Shown piece after piece: positions 32,266 to 44,250 of a stretch of 64,000 bases of DNA. A program made the position numbers and the translations under genes. The notes under the pieces were generated by a model. The model was not told where the DNA came from. It worked only from the letters and a program-made list of their open reading frames with translations, and made no database searches. How positions within the stretch are numbered: position 1 is the first letter of the stretch; the number at the start of each line of letters is the position of its first letter. The DNA is from Symbiodinium natans (taxonomy: Eukaryota; Sar; Dinophyceae; Suessiales; Symbiodiniaceae), in NCBI GenBank assembly GCA_905221605.1, contig CAJNDS010002357.1, positions 977,331 through 1,041,330 of the forward strand, written 5' to 3'.

Positions 32266-33819
32266 ATAGTAACCCTAAACCCTAAACCCTAAACCCTAAA
32301 CCCTAAAGCCTCTAAGCCCTAAGCCCAGGAGGAAAAGATTGCAATCCGGGCTTCGAAGCAGCGAAGCTTCAAGGGCCGCAGGCGGCAAGGGAAGGGCGGT
32401 TTTTTTTGGTGAGAAATCAGGATACCTTTCTTGCGGGGAGTTTCTCTTATATATGGGCTATGCCATTTTTGGTATATCAGGATACCTTCCAATTCTTGAA
32501 GGGGGGGGGGGAAGTTTCTACCATCAGGGCTCTGCTATTGTTTTCGGTTTAGGGTTTCTGCTGTGCAAGTTGTGTTTTTTTGGTATGTCAGGGGATCCCT
32601 AGGTTCTGTTATGAGGTTGGGATACCTATGTTGAGAAAGAACCATCTGCACTGCTGTAACCCTAAACCCTAAACCCTAAACCCTAAACCCTTGGGGTAGG
32701 GGAAAGGGTCGGGGGTAAGCCCTCATTTCTGGCCCTGAGCCTTGATGGGACCGAGGCCTCGATCTGAGTGAGCATATTTAATGTGCGAAACCTATGGCTA
32801 AGCTGGGGCGCCTATACACCCTAAACCCTAAACCCTAAACCCTAAATTGGGGAAGCCTCGGGCGGATTTTGGGTCCTTTAGAAGTCTGATGGCTATGGAG
32901 GCTGCGTTCTGCACCGATGCAACCTTAAGAATTTGCGGGGGTACGTGCCCGGTGCCTGTTCTATCGTTCTATCTAACCTTGAGATGCAGCAGAGGATGCA
33001 GGTACTGGCTGTAGGATTTAGGGGATTTAGGGTTTGGGGTTCAGGGTGGGTAGGTCTACAGGGCTCTTGTGGGGTTTAGGGTTCAGAGAGTTTCAGGTTT
33101 GGGTTTAGGGTTTAGGGCAATTTAGGTAAAGGCGAAGTCATCTCTGAGTGCAGACAGTGCAGCTGCGCTTGATGTTCAGGGTTGAGGGTTTTAAGGTTTA
33201 AATTCTGAACCCTCAAGCCCTAAACCCCAAAGCGCGAACCCTGAACCGTAAATTCCCCAAACCAACTGGTAGCCACTATTGGGTCTGGGCACTTTACGGT
33301 GCAAGCTTGGTCCACTCGGGTGACAGAGTCTAGTGTTTTCAAGAGCTCGAGGCCCTTAGGGTTAAAAGTTTAGGGGTCCCTCAGTTTAGGGCTTAGGCTT
33401 GAAGTGATGAAGATGGAACATAGGGCCCTCCCAAATACGGGGAAAGATGAACATATACGAAGGTCCTACCTAAGGACCTAGGGTCATGACATGACCAGAA
33501 AACCTAAACCCTAAACCCTAAACCTTGGGCCTCTAATACTCAAAGACCCTTAAACCCTAAACCCTAAGCCCTAAGGCAGGCCAGCGGAACAGGGGGCTTG
33601 CACCTGGTGCAGCTTTGTGCAGAAGGTTGCCAAGACCTGCGCGACACTTGTTAGAGGCTTGGGCTTAAATGCAGTTATCATGTGTTCTAAGTATCTTATA
33701 AGTGCAGCTCCCCTGATTATAAGCCACTTATGACTGCCCAGACACCTCCCAAGTAAGGTTTTGAGTTCGGGGTTTGGGGCTGATCGGGGCACTGCGCTCT
33801 CCAGGAACTACGCCCAAGA

Positions 33820-33953
33820 ACCCTAAACCCTAAACCCTAAACACTAAACCCTAAACCCTAAACCCTAACCCTAAACCCTAAACCCTAAACCCTAAACCCT
33901 AAACCCTAAACCCTAAACCCTAAACCCTAAACCCTAAACCCTAAACCCTAAAC
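33820..33953 (-). repeat. CCCTAAA array
   Basis: About 18 units; its last unit forms the GTTTAG donor of the exon candidate 33954-34016. Confidence 0.9.
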
Positions 33954-34016
33954 CCTTCGCCTTGCGAACGACCTCCTCGCGCCAGAGCTCCAAACGCCGG
34001 AGCTCCTCCACAGCAC
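33954..34016 (-). CDS. Candidate exon, charged helix, unknown gene
   Basis: Acceptor TAAGCAG|GT and donor G|GTTTAG, the latter formed by the adjoining telomere-type array. Encodes AVEELRRLELWREEVVRKAK, a strongly helical charged stretch. It lies upstream of the cyclophilin start on the same strand, so it probably belongs to a neighbouring gene. Confidence 0.42.
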
Positions 34017-36402
34017 CTGCTTAGGGTGTTTCGGGTTTGGGGTTTAGGGTTTAGGGTTTAGGGTATAGGGTTTAGGGTTTAGGTTTTAGGGTTTAGGGTT
34101 TGGGGTTTGGGGTTTAGGGCGTGGGGGGGATGGGATTCAGGGTCTACGGATTAGGGTTCAGTGATCAGGATCCAGGGCTTGGGGTTTGTAATGTAGGGCT
34201 TGGGGTTTAGAGTGGGGTTTGGGGTCCAGGGCTTAGAGGGCTTGGAGGGGTTAAGAGTTCATAGCCTGGAGGGTCTAGAGCCTTCTCACACTTGCTTCAA
34301 AGTCACGAACAGCGCGCAGCGTAGTATGTGCTTTACATCGTGCATAGGGTACTTTTGTATATCACGTTTCATGAAAAGAACCCTAGACCCTAAACCCTTA
34401 AACCCGAACCCCCAAAGTCCACAAACTGGATTCTCGTCTTAGCAAAGATTTCACTTTTCATGGGCTCGTGTTCTCAATGGTCATCGGACCTTTGCAACCT
34501 TGAACCTATGCCTAAACCACAGGCCCTAAACCTAAACCCTTCCCCAAGTAGCTTAAGAACAACCGCTCCTCCCCACATATGAATAGTTGTTTGACTGTTA
34601 AAACCCAGGTTGGCCCTCTAAAACCCCTTCGAAACTTTCCTAGAAAGCATCTTCCCAAACCCAGTAGGAGCAAACAAGAAAAAATCCGAAATGCCTAATA
34701 TAGGGGCCTTAATAAAGTACAACAGAGTTGAGGGGGGGTCATTGTAGCATAACTTTTTCGGGACCACAAGGGAGTACTACTAGTAAATAATCCGACCCGC
34801 CCATTTTAATTATGCCTACAAATTCAGGGTTGAAAAGAATATATGCCCCACAATACTAGAAATCCTTTTAAAAGTGCCCCCCAAAAAGGGCACCCCCTAC
34901 TTGCAGGAAACCCCCATACCTAGAAAATTCAGTAGAAAGTTCAGTGAAAACTCAGGTGGAAGGCCCGGCGAAGCTGGGTGTCGCGCTGCAGAGCTCTGCA
35001 GTAAACGCCCCTGGGGGAGGCCCAGGGCTGACTTGAAGGTTCATGGGGTTCAGGGTTTAGGGTTTAGGGTTTAGGCTCTAGGGTTTGGGGTTTAGGGCTT
35101 AGGGCTTAGGGCTTAGGGTTTAGGGCTAGTTACAAGTGGGGTTAGGGTTATAAGTACCCTAAATTAAGGTTAGAGCTGGTGAGAATTCCGGTAACCGTAC
35201 TTGTAAGACAAGTGGGGTTCAGGGACTTGCCTGCACTTTCGGCACCTACGAAAAATCTAACTCTTAGCTGCCTTGTTAAGAAACTCAGCAACTCAACACT
35301 TGGGCTGCAGTAGAAAACCGCAGACTTAAGGGGTTAGGAATTATGCCGACTAGGGTTCGGGCTTAGGATTAGTAAGGGACATGGTGTAGGAGTTTAGGGT
35401 TTGGGTTCCGGCGTTTAGGGTTTGGGGGGGTGGACTTTGGATTTGGGGTTTCGGGCCTGGGGTCCAGCATTTGGGATGTTAGGTTTATCGTGATCTTTTG
35501 CCCCAAATTACAGACCTTCTCAACCCCCTATAAACGCTTCGAAAGCCTTAGAAACAGTCTCAACCCCATAGATAATTCCCATAGAAAACCCCATCCGAAA
35601 CCCGGGTCTCCTAAACCCTAAACCCTAAACGCTACACCCTGAACCCGAAACCCTGCAACCCTAAGCCCTAAACCCCCTAAACCCCCTAAACCCCCTAAAA
35701 CCACTAAACCCTAAACCCTAAACCCTAAACCCTTCAGCTCAGGCGTCAGCGCTGTCGCTCCCGAAGCGAGGCGACGGCTCGCCGATACCTCGCCAGGGGG
35801 GGCCCACACCCCCGAGATGATCCAAAAAGTATACATCGCAGAGGGGATTCCCCGCCTGTTTGCATACCTCCCCGCAAGATGAGGGGGTTTGGGGGGGGGG
35901 GGGGTTAGGGTTTAGGGTTTAGGGTTTAGGGTTCAGGGTTTAGGGTTAGCTTGAACTCATAGAACCACTTGTGGGTTCGTGGCGAATGCTTGTAGGCTTC
36001 TTTGAGTACCGGAACGAACTACAATTGGAGGTGTGAGGTCCCGAGATAGGGTTCTAGGATTAAGTCCAAGCAACTTGAAGTATAAAGGAATCCATAGAAG
36101 CCCTAAACCCTAAACCCGAAGCCCTGAACCCTAAACCCTACCCTTCAAACCCGAAACCCTAAACCCTATAAACCCTAAAAACCCTAGACCCTAAACCTAG
36201 ACCTTTTTGGGCATCGTTGTTCAAAAAGGCCTCTGGTTAGATGGCTTAGGGTTTGGGGTATCTAAGAGTCAAAGCTCTCAGTAGTATTACGTATATTCCC
36301 TCCACTATTTGAACTTAAACCCCAGCTGAGATAGGCCTAAAAGCTACTGTTTGCTTAAGAGCCCACAAGAAGCACATAATAATTTCTTATAAGGAAGAAA
36401 AC

Positions 36403-36437
36403 CCTCCGCCGCCTCCCGGTGGCTGGTCACTTTCTTC
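36403..36437 (-). CDS. Candidate exon, unknown gene
   Basis: Acceptor CCCCCAACAG with a pyrimidine-rich lead, donor GG|GTTTTC. Reads EESDQPPGGGG. It may join the minus-strand pieces at 33.95 and 37.6 kb; this is not established. Confidence 0.3.
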
Positions 36438-37298
36438 CTGTTGGGGGAGCGTTTGCAGGCTTCTGCTGGAAACGGCTATTTGGCGAGTCCCAGCCTGAAA
36501 ATTTCTCGGTTGCTCGCTGGGCCTTCCTGCTGAAGGTTCTAGGGTTTAGGGTTTAGGGTTGGGTACTGATATGCAGGGTGTCAAGTGGGGCTACTGTGCT
36601 TGTGGCCTGACTTCGGGTACACTTAGCCCTACTTTTTCTACCCAAGAACCTCCTATAAACCCTAAACCCAGGCAAACCTTGGACAAGGGCGCAAAGGGCA
36701 CTGCGAACTAGGGTTTACCCTACCCTTGAGCACAGGCCTAATTTTGCAAGAGTACTGACATGGCGCCATGGGTTGCACCTTAAAGGGTACTTTGTGTTCA
36801 GGGTTTTGGGTTTAAGCTGTAAACCCTAGTCTCCCAAACCCTATCCTTAAGGAAGAGAGCTTCGGGCTTTGCCGGGCTTAGAAAGAGAGCAACCATGAAT
36901 GTGTGGGGGGCTCTTGTAAGGGACCTTAGGGGTTGTTAGGGGCTTATCTAGGGGCTACTTGGGTCCATTTCTAGGAACTAAAGAAGGTATACATAAGGGT
37001 TATACAGGAGAATCAGCTTAAGGGTCCCTTCTAGGGGTCCCTACGTCTACCCCTTGCGAGCAACCAAGAATGTGGGGGGGGCCTGTTGGTCTCACGCTTT
37101 TGGCGCCTATTAAAAGCTCAGAGCCCCGGGCTTGAGAGACCCCAAAAATCTGGGTTTTGGGTGCTGTTTTGCGTTTTGCGTTTAGGGTTTAGGGTTTAGG
37201 GGTTAGGGGTCAAGGTTTGGGGTTTAAGGTTGAGGCTGAGGGTTTAGGGCCCCTTTCAGGCCGAACTGTTTTTTTTTATTGAACACTTATCTATTGCT

Positions 37299-37407
37299 TG
37301 GGATGTGCCCCATTATACTAACAGGTCCTTAACAGGGATTCTGGTACCCCCCCCCCCCCTGTTATAATCCCTATTAAGGACTGTTAGCATAAGGGGGAAC
37401 ATCCCAA
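37299..37407. mobile_element. Inverted-repeat element family F
   Basis: TTGGGATGTGCCCC..TATACTAACAG at the left, CTGTTAGCATAAGGGGGAAC.. at the right, with a poly-C centre. A shorter relative lies at 314-374 (TAACAGTCCTTGATAGGG and its inverse, also with a C run). Confidence 0.75.
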
Positions 37408-37606
37408 TCTACTACATAAAAACTACAACGAGTTTAGAGGTGATACTGGAAACCTTTGACTCTGACATTGTATGTAGGTGTGAGAGAGAGCGAAAGTCCC
37501 TAAACCCATAAACCCAAAACCCTACACCCTAAACCCTGAAACCAAGACCTAATGTCTGTGTGTGCGTGAGAAGTGAGATTTGGGGTCATGAGCTGCCTCC
37601 GCGTAC

Positions 37607-37658
37607 TGCGCCAAACCGATAGCGGACTCCGAAGCGCGGGTCTAAAACATCTGCCGGG
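37607..37658 (-). CDS. Candidate exon, unknown gene
   Basis: Acceptor GGGCAG|C, donor GCA|GTACGC. Reads PADVLDPRFGVRYRFGA. Same strand as 33954-34016. No family recognised. Confidence 0.35.
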
Positions 37659-37685
37659 CTGCCCATGGAATGACTAGGAGGTTTC

Positions 37686-37816
37686 GGGTTAGGGGTTTAG
37701 GGGTTTAGGGGTTTAGGGGTTTAGGGGTTTAGGGGTTCAGGGGTTCAGGGGTTCAGGGGTTCAGGGGTTCAGAGGTTTAGGGGTTTAGGGGTTTAGGGGT
37801 TTAGGGGTTTAGGGCT
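37686..37816 (+). repeat. TTTAGGGG / TTCAGGGG octamer array
   Basis: TTTAGGGG units flank a block of TTCAGGGG units, a local spread of one variant. A similar TTTAGGGG array is at 40808-40884. Confidence 0.9.
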
Positions 37817-40683
37817 ACTTGCAAGTTCATTGGTATCTATAAGTGGGGTTATATAAGTACCGTAAAAAAACAGGGATAATTATAGCTGCCACACTTCTAC
37901 CCGCCGGGGTTTGGAAGCCACACCTGTCTAGTTTGGGGGGGGGGGGGGAAGGGCGTTTAGGGTTCAAGGTCTGGGTTTAGGGGGGGGACAACAAGATACA
38001 ACAAGCATGAGCACACGTATTCCAGGTTGCTGCAAGCGATTGGGGGGGGTGTCGATGGGGCAGGGATTTCGGGGCCGACTGGATGGGGGACGGGGGGGGG
38101 GGGGGGATTGCGAACTGTATACGGTTCAGGTGTCCACCTAAGCCTTGAGTTTAGGGTTTAAGGATACGGGATTCCACGGCAACTCGGCAGAGACATTTGC
38201 TGCGAGGTTGAAATTGATGCCGAGAGCTTGCCAGACAAGAAGCCTCCGCGAAATCGCTCTCAAGACCCCAAAAAATCCTTGTGCAACTTGGACTTTGGAG
38301 TTTCGGGATGCGTCTGGAGCAAAAGCCAGTTATATTAAAAAACTCAATAGACTCAAGGCGCTCCAATCTAAGAGCACTAACATTGCGCACATTTCAGGAT
38401 ACAGGTTGGGGCACTTGATTTCGCACACCCCGCCTTCTGGTCAGCCCAAACAATTCTCGAAAGCCTTCTGCGAGCCCTAGAACCCAAACTGTAAACCCTA
38501 AAGGGTTAGGGCTTAGGGTTTAGGGTTTCAGTAAGATCAGCCTTGTACTTGGAGGTTATGGGTAGGCACACGTGGTGCTATGCGTACGGTAACTATAACT
38601 GCATGGTTACGACCTTACGTAGGGTACAGCACGGACCCTACTTATAACTATCCATGAACCTTCAAGTAGCCCTAAACCCTGAACTCTAAATCCCCAACCC
38701 TGCCTGGTAGGGAGCTCCCGGATTAACTGGGGTTTTCGTTTGGGGTTTAGGGCTTAGGGTTTAGGGTTAAGATGTAGCTCAGGCCCAAACCCTGAACGGC
38801 ACTTCCTTGCACAAACTGTAGCTCTCAAACTGTCCAGGCACCTATAGACTGAGCCGCGTTTATGCCTTAAGAGGGATTCCTAGAGACTAGCTTTAAAGGT
38901 AAACTTTAGGGCCCAAGCATGTACCAGTACCCTAACCCCTGCAACACCCTAAATCCTGAATCCCTCTTACCCTGAACCCTACACTTGGAGGTTCATGAGC
39001 AGTTCTAAGTGGGATTCTAAGTACCCTAAGCAGGGTTATAAGTACAGCTACCCCTATTGCCCTGAACCCTAAACTCGACCCCAACACCCTAAACGCTAAA
39101 TCCGAAACCCTAAACCCTAAACAGTACACTACATAGCCACAACCTTATACCGTAAGAGGTACATGGCCCTGGTGGGGCCGCAAACTCAATCGGCATCTCG
39201 CTGCTGGCGCCCGCGGAACACGCGCCCGAGGAACGCAAGGGGCAGCAGAAAGCGGAAGACACCTGGAGCTCTGTCCCAGCCCTACACCCTAAACCCTAAA
39301 CCCTAAACCCTGAACCCTTGGGGGGCGTTGGGGTTTGTGGGGTTTTTGGGGTTGGGGTTCAGGGTTGCCACGGCGCCTTGAAACCATGTTTGCTGCCTTT
39401 CTTTAGAGGTTCATGGGTATCTAGACCCAAGAGTCACCTGTACGGTGGCAACCTGAACCCTACAAAAAGGGAATACGGGCCTACTCAGTGTCCTAGTAGA
39501 AGGTTCATGGGCATAGTTGACTATACCTGGGGTGATAAGCGGGTTGACGTTTGTTCGGGGTTGGGTGCTTCTCGTTGAAGTAGGGTTCTCATACCTTAAC
39601 TTACAACTACCCACGAACCTTAAAGTAAGAACTGGTGGTATTCGCTCCTCCTAAACCCTAAACTCTAAAGCCTGAACTCTAAACCCTTGTTTGTTAGGGG
39701 CTTTTGGGGAGTCTTGGGGCTTTTTGGGGTTGTTGAAGGGTTTGCTTCAGTCTGCTGCAGGTGTTGTCTAAGGGTCGTTAGGATTTTGAGAGTTGTTTGG
39801 AGCTGCTTGAGGGTGCTACGTGGTGCTTTCAAGGATTCATGTTGTTTTTTTGTTTTGCAATGGCTTGTTAGGGGTCTGGACTCTTTACTCAGAGGTTCAG
39901 GGGTAGTTAGAACCTTGTTCAGGGTACTTTTACCCCTAGGTGTTAACTCTATAGTAGGCCGTACACAAACCCAAGCGCCCAAAGCATTGGCTCGCGAAAA
40001 CAAATACGTAACCCATCCGAGTTTATTTCGACGTCTTGGTTTCTATCGGGGGTGGCTTTTGCCCCGCGGTTTGGCTGTCGTCTCCCAGAGTCATGCTTAG
40101 TTTGTTGACCACCCTACACCCTAAGTTGTACTTGGAGTGTATGGGAAGTTTTAAGGTAACTGTACTTGTAACCTTACTCAGGGTACTTATAACCCTACTT
40201 ATGACTGCCCATGAACCTCCGAGTAGGGTTCGATGGGGAATTCCTCAACCCTAAACCTCAAAACATTAGAAGCTTTAGAGCTTCGGGGTCGCGCAGTTGT
40301 AGCTAGGGTTTAGGGTTTAGGCTTTAGGGTTTGGGCTTTAGGGTTAGGGTTTAGGGTTCAGATGCTTAGGCTGAGGGACGGCGCAAGGCTGCCTTGAGGG
40401 CAGCAGGCCTTGAAGCACTTGAACGTTTCTGTTGCAAAGCTGTGCTACTTACATCTTATTACTCTCTTAGCCCATAGTTGAACTTGTTGTGAACTCTAAG
40501 CTTTTCAGGTATCCTTGTTTCATAGGAAGCAAAGTTTAAACCAATTCACCGCTTTATTCCGTGGGTATTGGAGAAGTATGTATAAGCCTGCAATACTTGC
40601 TAAGTGCCCACGGTCCTGGCAGGTAGCACCCGGAAGGCTTAAGGTTTAGGGTTTAGGGTTTAGGGTTTAGGGTTTAGGGAACC

Positions 40684-40796
40684 GGAGACCTCAAAGGTCA
40701 GCTGGGGCGCGGAGGAACCGTAGTCCACGGAGCAACCGTAGTCCGCGGAGAAACCGGAGCCGACGCCCCAGGGTCAGAATCGCTGCACCTGGCGTA
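40684..40796. other. Unique GC-rich segment open on both strands (RS-like reading on plus)
   Basis: Plus strand: one frame gives RRNRSPRSNRSPRRNRSRR, an Arg/Ser-rich stretch like SR proteins, followed by a possible GTCAGA donor. Minus strand: GFSADYGCSVDYGSS, but an in-frame TGA lies upstream with no AG between. The segment contains an imperfect 18-base tandem duplication, which can create such readings by chance. Confidence 0.3.
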
Positions 40797-41567
40797 GAGC
40801 ACCCGTTAGGGTTAAGGGGTTTAGGGGTTTAGGGGTTTAGGGGTTTAGGGGTTTAGGGGTTTAGGGGTTTAGGGGTTTAGGGTTGAGGGTTTAATCCCTC
40901 AAATTTTGGGTCTAGGGCGCAAGGGCTTCGGGCTTTGGGTTCAGGGTGTACTTAGGAGATTGAGGCTTTAGGGTACAGGACATGTATTGGGAGCTTCTTC
41001 TCGCAACTTTGGGTCTTAGAAAACTTTGAGATGAGAAACCCAAAACTCAAAACCCAAAACCCTAAACCCTAATCCCCACACCGCATGCAGCGCATGGCCC
41101 CCGAGGTCGCAACACCTGGGTAGTTCTCGGGATTACGGCCTCTAGGGCCTCATGTTTCATACGGCACACTGAAAATGAGTCCCCAAACCCTAAACCCTAA
41201 ACCCTGAACCCTAAACCCCCGCAGAAGGACCCTAATTTAGAGAACTACCCCACAGAATGCGTGCAGCCCTTCGAAATGTCTGTAAACAGCAGCGACAAAC
41301 CTCTTCCAGCACCCCCAAGCTCACGACTCCAGTTTGGGGCTTAGGGTTCAGAGTGTAAACTGCCCCGAATATCATTTGCAGTAGCCCAGTAAGCATATTG
41401 AACTTCTAGCCCTGCTTACTAAGTCAACTGACCAAGACCTCGTACCCCCTTATCCTCCCTTGTACTCACTATAATGGGCTGACGCATCCCCCTCTTGTAA
41501 CCCCTAAAGCCCAGAACCCTATTCCCAGATGCAGGATATCAGGCGCTATCAACTGAACCCTAAACCC

Positions 41568-41662
41568 TATACCTAAACCCTAAACCCTAAACCCTAAACC
41601 CTAAACCCTAAACCCTAAACCCTAAACCCTAAACCCTAAACCCTAAACCCTAAGCCCTAAAC
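41568..41662 (-). repeat. CCCTAAA array
   Basis: About 13 units shortly before the composite element. Confidence 0.9.
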
Positions 41663-41859
41663 CCTAACTAAACCGAATAAGGGCCTCCTAGGATCCGCAC
41701 CAGCAGCAGACCGCTGAGGACCTTCAGCAAAATCATGTACAAGAGTTAGGGTTTAGGGGTTTAGGGGTTTAGGGTTAGGGGTTCAGGGTTTAGGGTATCT
41801 GGTTTAGGGGTATGTACGTAGGACCTTTAGGGTCTATTTGGCACGCCTCTTTTGCCGCC

Positions 41860-43890
41860 GGGGAGATCCCTAGATTTGATTTTCAAGGATTTCATGAAAT
41901 TTAAAATGCCCAAAAAATCCTTGAAATCCTTAAAAAAATCAAATCCCGGGATTTAATATTTTAAGGATTTCAAGGATGTTTTGGGCATTTTAAATTTTAT
42001 GAAATCCTTGAAAAATCAAATCCCGGGATTTAATTTTTCAAGGATTTCAAGGATTTCATAAAATTTAAATACCGGAACTCCTGCAAAAGCAAACCGCCCC
42101 CCTCCCCACTCAGAGTACGGGGAAGACCACGCGGATTTTGAAATTTATGAAATCCTTGAAATCCTTGAAAAATTAAATCCCGGGATTTGATTTTTCAAGG
42201 ATTTCATGAAATTTAAAATGCCCAAAAAATCCTTGAAATCCTTAAAAAAATCAAATCCCGGGATTTAATATTTTAAGGATTTCAAGGATGTTTTGGGCAT
42301 TTTAAATTGCATGAAATCCTTGAAAAATCAAATCCCGGGATTTAATTTTTCAAGGATTTCAAGGATTTCATAAAATTTAAATACCGGAACTCCTGCAAAA
42401 GCAAACCGCCCCCCTCCCCACTCAGAGTACGGGGAAGACCACGCGGATTTTAAAATTTATGAAATCCTTGAAATCCTTGAAAAATTACATCCCGGGTTTT
42501 AATTTTTCAAGGATTTCATAAAATTTAAAATGCCCAAAAAATCCTTGAAATCCTTAAAATATTAAATCCCGGGATTTGATTTTTTTAAGGATTTCAAGGA
42601 TTTTTTGGGCATTTTAAATTTCATGAAATCCTTGAAAAATCAAATCCCGGGATTTAATTTTTCAAGGATTTCAAGGATTTCATAAATTTTAAAATCCGCG
42701 TGGTCTTCCCGTACTCTGAGAGGGGAGGGGGGGGGTTTGCTTTTGCAGGAGTTCCGGTATTTAAAATTTATGAAGTCCTTGAAATCCTTGAAAAATCAAA
42801 TCCCGGGATTTAATTTTTCAAGGATTAAAATGCCCAAAAAATCCTTGAAACCCTTAAAAAATCAAATCCCGGGATTTAATATTTTAAGGATTTCAAGGCT
42901 TTTTTGGGCATTTTAAATTTTATGAAATCCTTGAAAAATTAAATCCCGGGATTTAGTTTTTCAAGGATTTCAAGGATTTCATAAACTTTAAATACCGGAG
43001 CTCCTGCAAAAGCAAACGCCCCCCTCCCCACTCAGAGTACGGGAAGACCACGCGGATTTTAAAATTTATGAAATCCTTGAAATCCTTGAAAAATCAAATC
43101 CCGGGATTTAATTTTTCAAGGATTTCATAAAATTTAAAATGCCCAAAAAAGCCTTGAAATCCTTAAAATATTAAATCCCGGGATTTGATTTTTTAAGGAT
43201 TTCAAGGATTTTTTGGGCATTTTAATCCTTGAAAAAAATTAAATCCCGGGATTTAATTTTTCAAGGATTTCATAAAATTTAAAATGCCCAAAAAATCCTT
43301 GAAATCCTTAAAATATTAAATCCCGGGATTTGATTTTTTTAAGGATTTCAAGGATTTTTTGGGTATTTTAAATTTCATGAAATCCTTGAAAAATCAAATC
43401 CCGGGATTTAATTTTGCAAGGATTTCAAGGATTTCATAAATTTTAAAATCCGCGTGGTCTTCCCCGTACTCTGAGTGGGGAGGGGGGCGGTTTGCTTTTG
43501 CAGGAGTTCCGGTATTTAAATTTTATGAAATCCTTGAAATCCTTGAAAAATTAAATCCCGGGATTTGATTTTTCAAGGATTTCATAAAAATTAAAAATGC
43601 CCAAAAAATCATTGAAATCCTTAAAGAACTAAATCCCGGGGTTCGGTTTAGGGTTTAGGGTTTAGGGTTTAGGGTTTAGGGTTTAGGGTTTAGGGTTTAG
43701 GGTTTAGGGTTTAGGGTTTAGGGTTTAGGGTTTAGGGTTTAGGGTTTAGGGTTTAGGGTTTAGGGTAATATCCTTGAAACCCTTAACAAAAATCAAATAC
43801 CGGATTTGATGGTGTAAGGAGTTCATAAAAAGTTAAGATGCCGAAAAAGAATTAAAACCCTTTAAAATCAAACCCCGGGATTTGTCTTTT
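41860..43890. repeat. AT-rich palindromic satellite centred on CCCGGG
   Basis: About 20 palindromes of type AAATCCCGGGATTT occur, many about 75-80 bases apart, joined by CAAGGATTTCAAGGATTT and its complement. A conserved ~70-base GC-rich block recurs at about 42070, 42382 and 42994 in one orientation and at about 42683 and 43446 in the other, so larger segments have been inverted. No coding frame. Confidence 0.85.
43644..43768 (+). repeat. TTTAGGG array inserted in the palindromic satellite
   Basis: About 17 perfect TTTAGGG units interrupt satellite sequence: satellite motifs (CCTTGAAA, AATCAAA) continue on the far side. Hence the array is younger than the satellite. Confidence 0.85.
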
Positions 43891-43909
43891 CCAGGATTTC
43901 AGACATACC

Positions 43910-44250
43910 CGCTCATTGCCCATCCCACATCACCCCGCATCATCTCCCATCGTTTCTCTCATCCCCCATCATGCCCCATCATCCCCCAATCATCCCCCAT
44001 CATCTCCCATCATCATTCCCCGTCATCTCTCATAATCCCTTTCACCCCCCCATCATCCACCATCATCCCCCATCAGGCCCCCATCATCGTCCCCGATCAG
44101 CCCCTATCATGCCCCATCATGTCTCTCATCCCGCGTCATCCCCCATCATTCCCCATCATCCCCCATCATCTCCCATCATCCCGCATCATCCCCCATCATC
44201 CCCCATCATCATTCCCCATCATCTCCCATAATCCCTTTCACCCCCCATCT
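43910..44250 (+). repeat. Degenerate CCCCATCAT tract
   Basis: Pyrimidine-rich tandem repeat of 9-10-base units (CCCCATCAT, CATCATTCC). It links the palindromic satellite to the next array. Open frames rich in Pro/Ser/His here are artefacts of the repeat. Confidence 0.85.

Larger units (their letters stand above)
32270..41800. other. Repeat-rich stretch with few exon candidates
   Basis: Degenerate telomere-like sequence, copies of element families A-D, F and H, and unique segments of 50-330 bases. Some are coding-like (32.9, 33.3, 33.65, 35.75, 39.2 and 40.4 kb) but read well on both strands, so no gene is called. The 38145-38480 segment is open on both strands and is not recognised. Confidence 0.5.

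Noticed and set aside
38145-38480. 111-codon plus-strand open frame
   Set aside because: No motif, no codon bias, and the opposite strand is equally open.
41860-43890. Replication origin or rRNA spacer
   Set aside because: The palindromes and AT-richness are suggestive, but there is no rRNA gene or known origin motif, and the block sits inside a TIR-bounded element.
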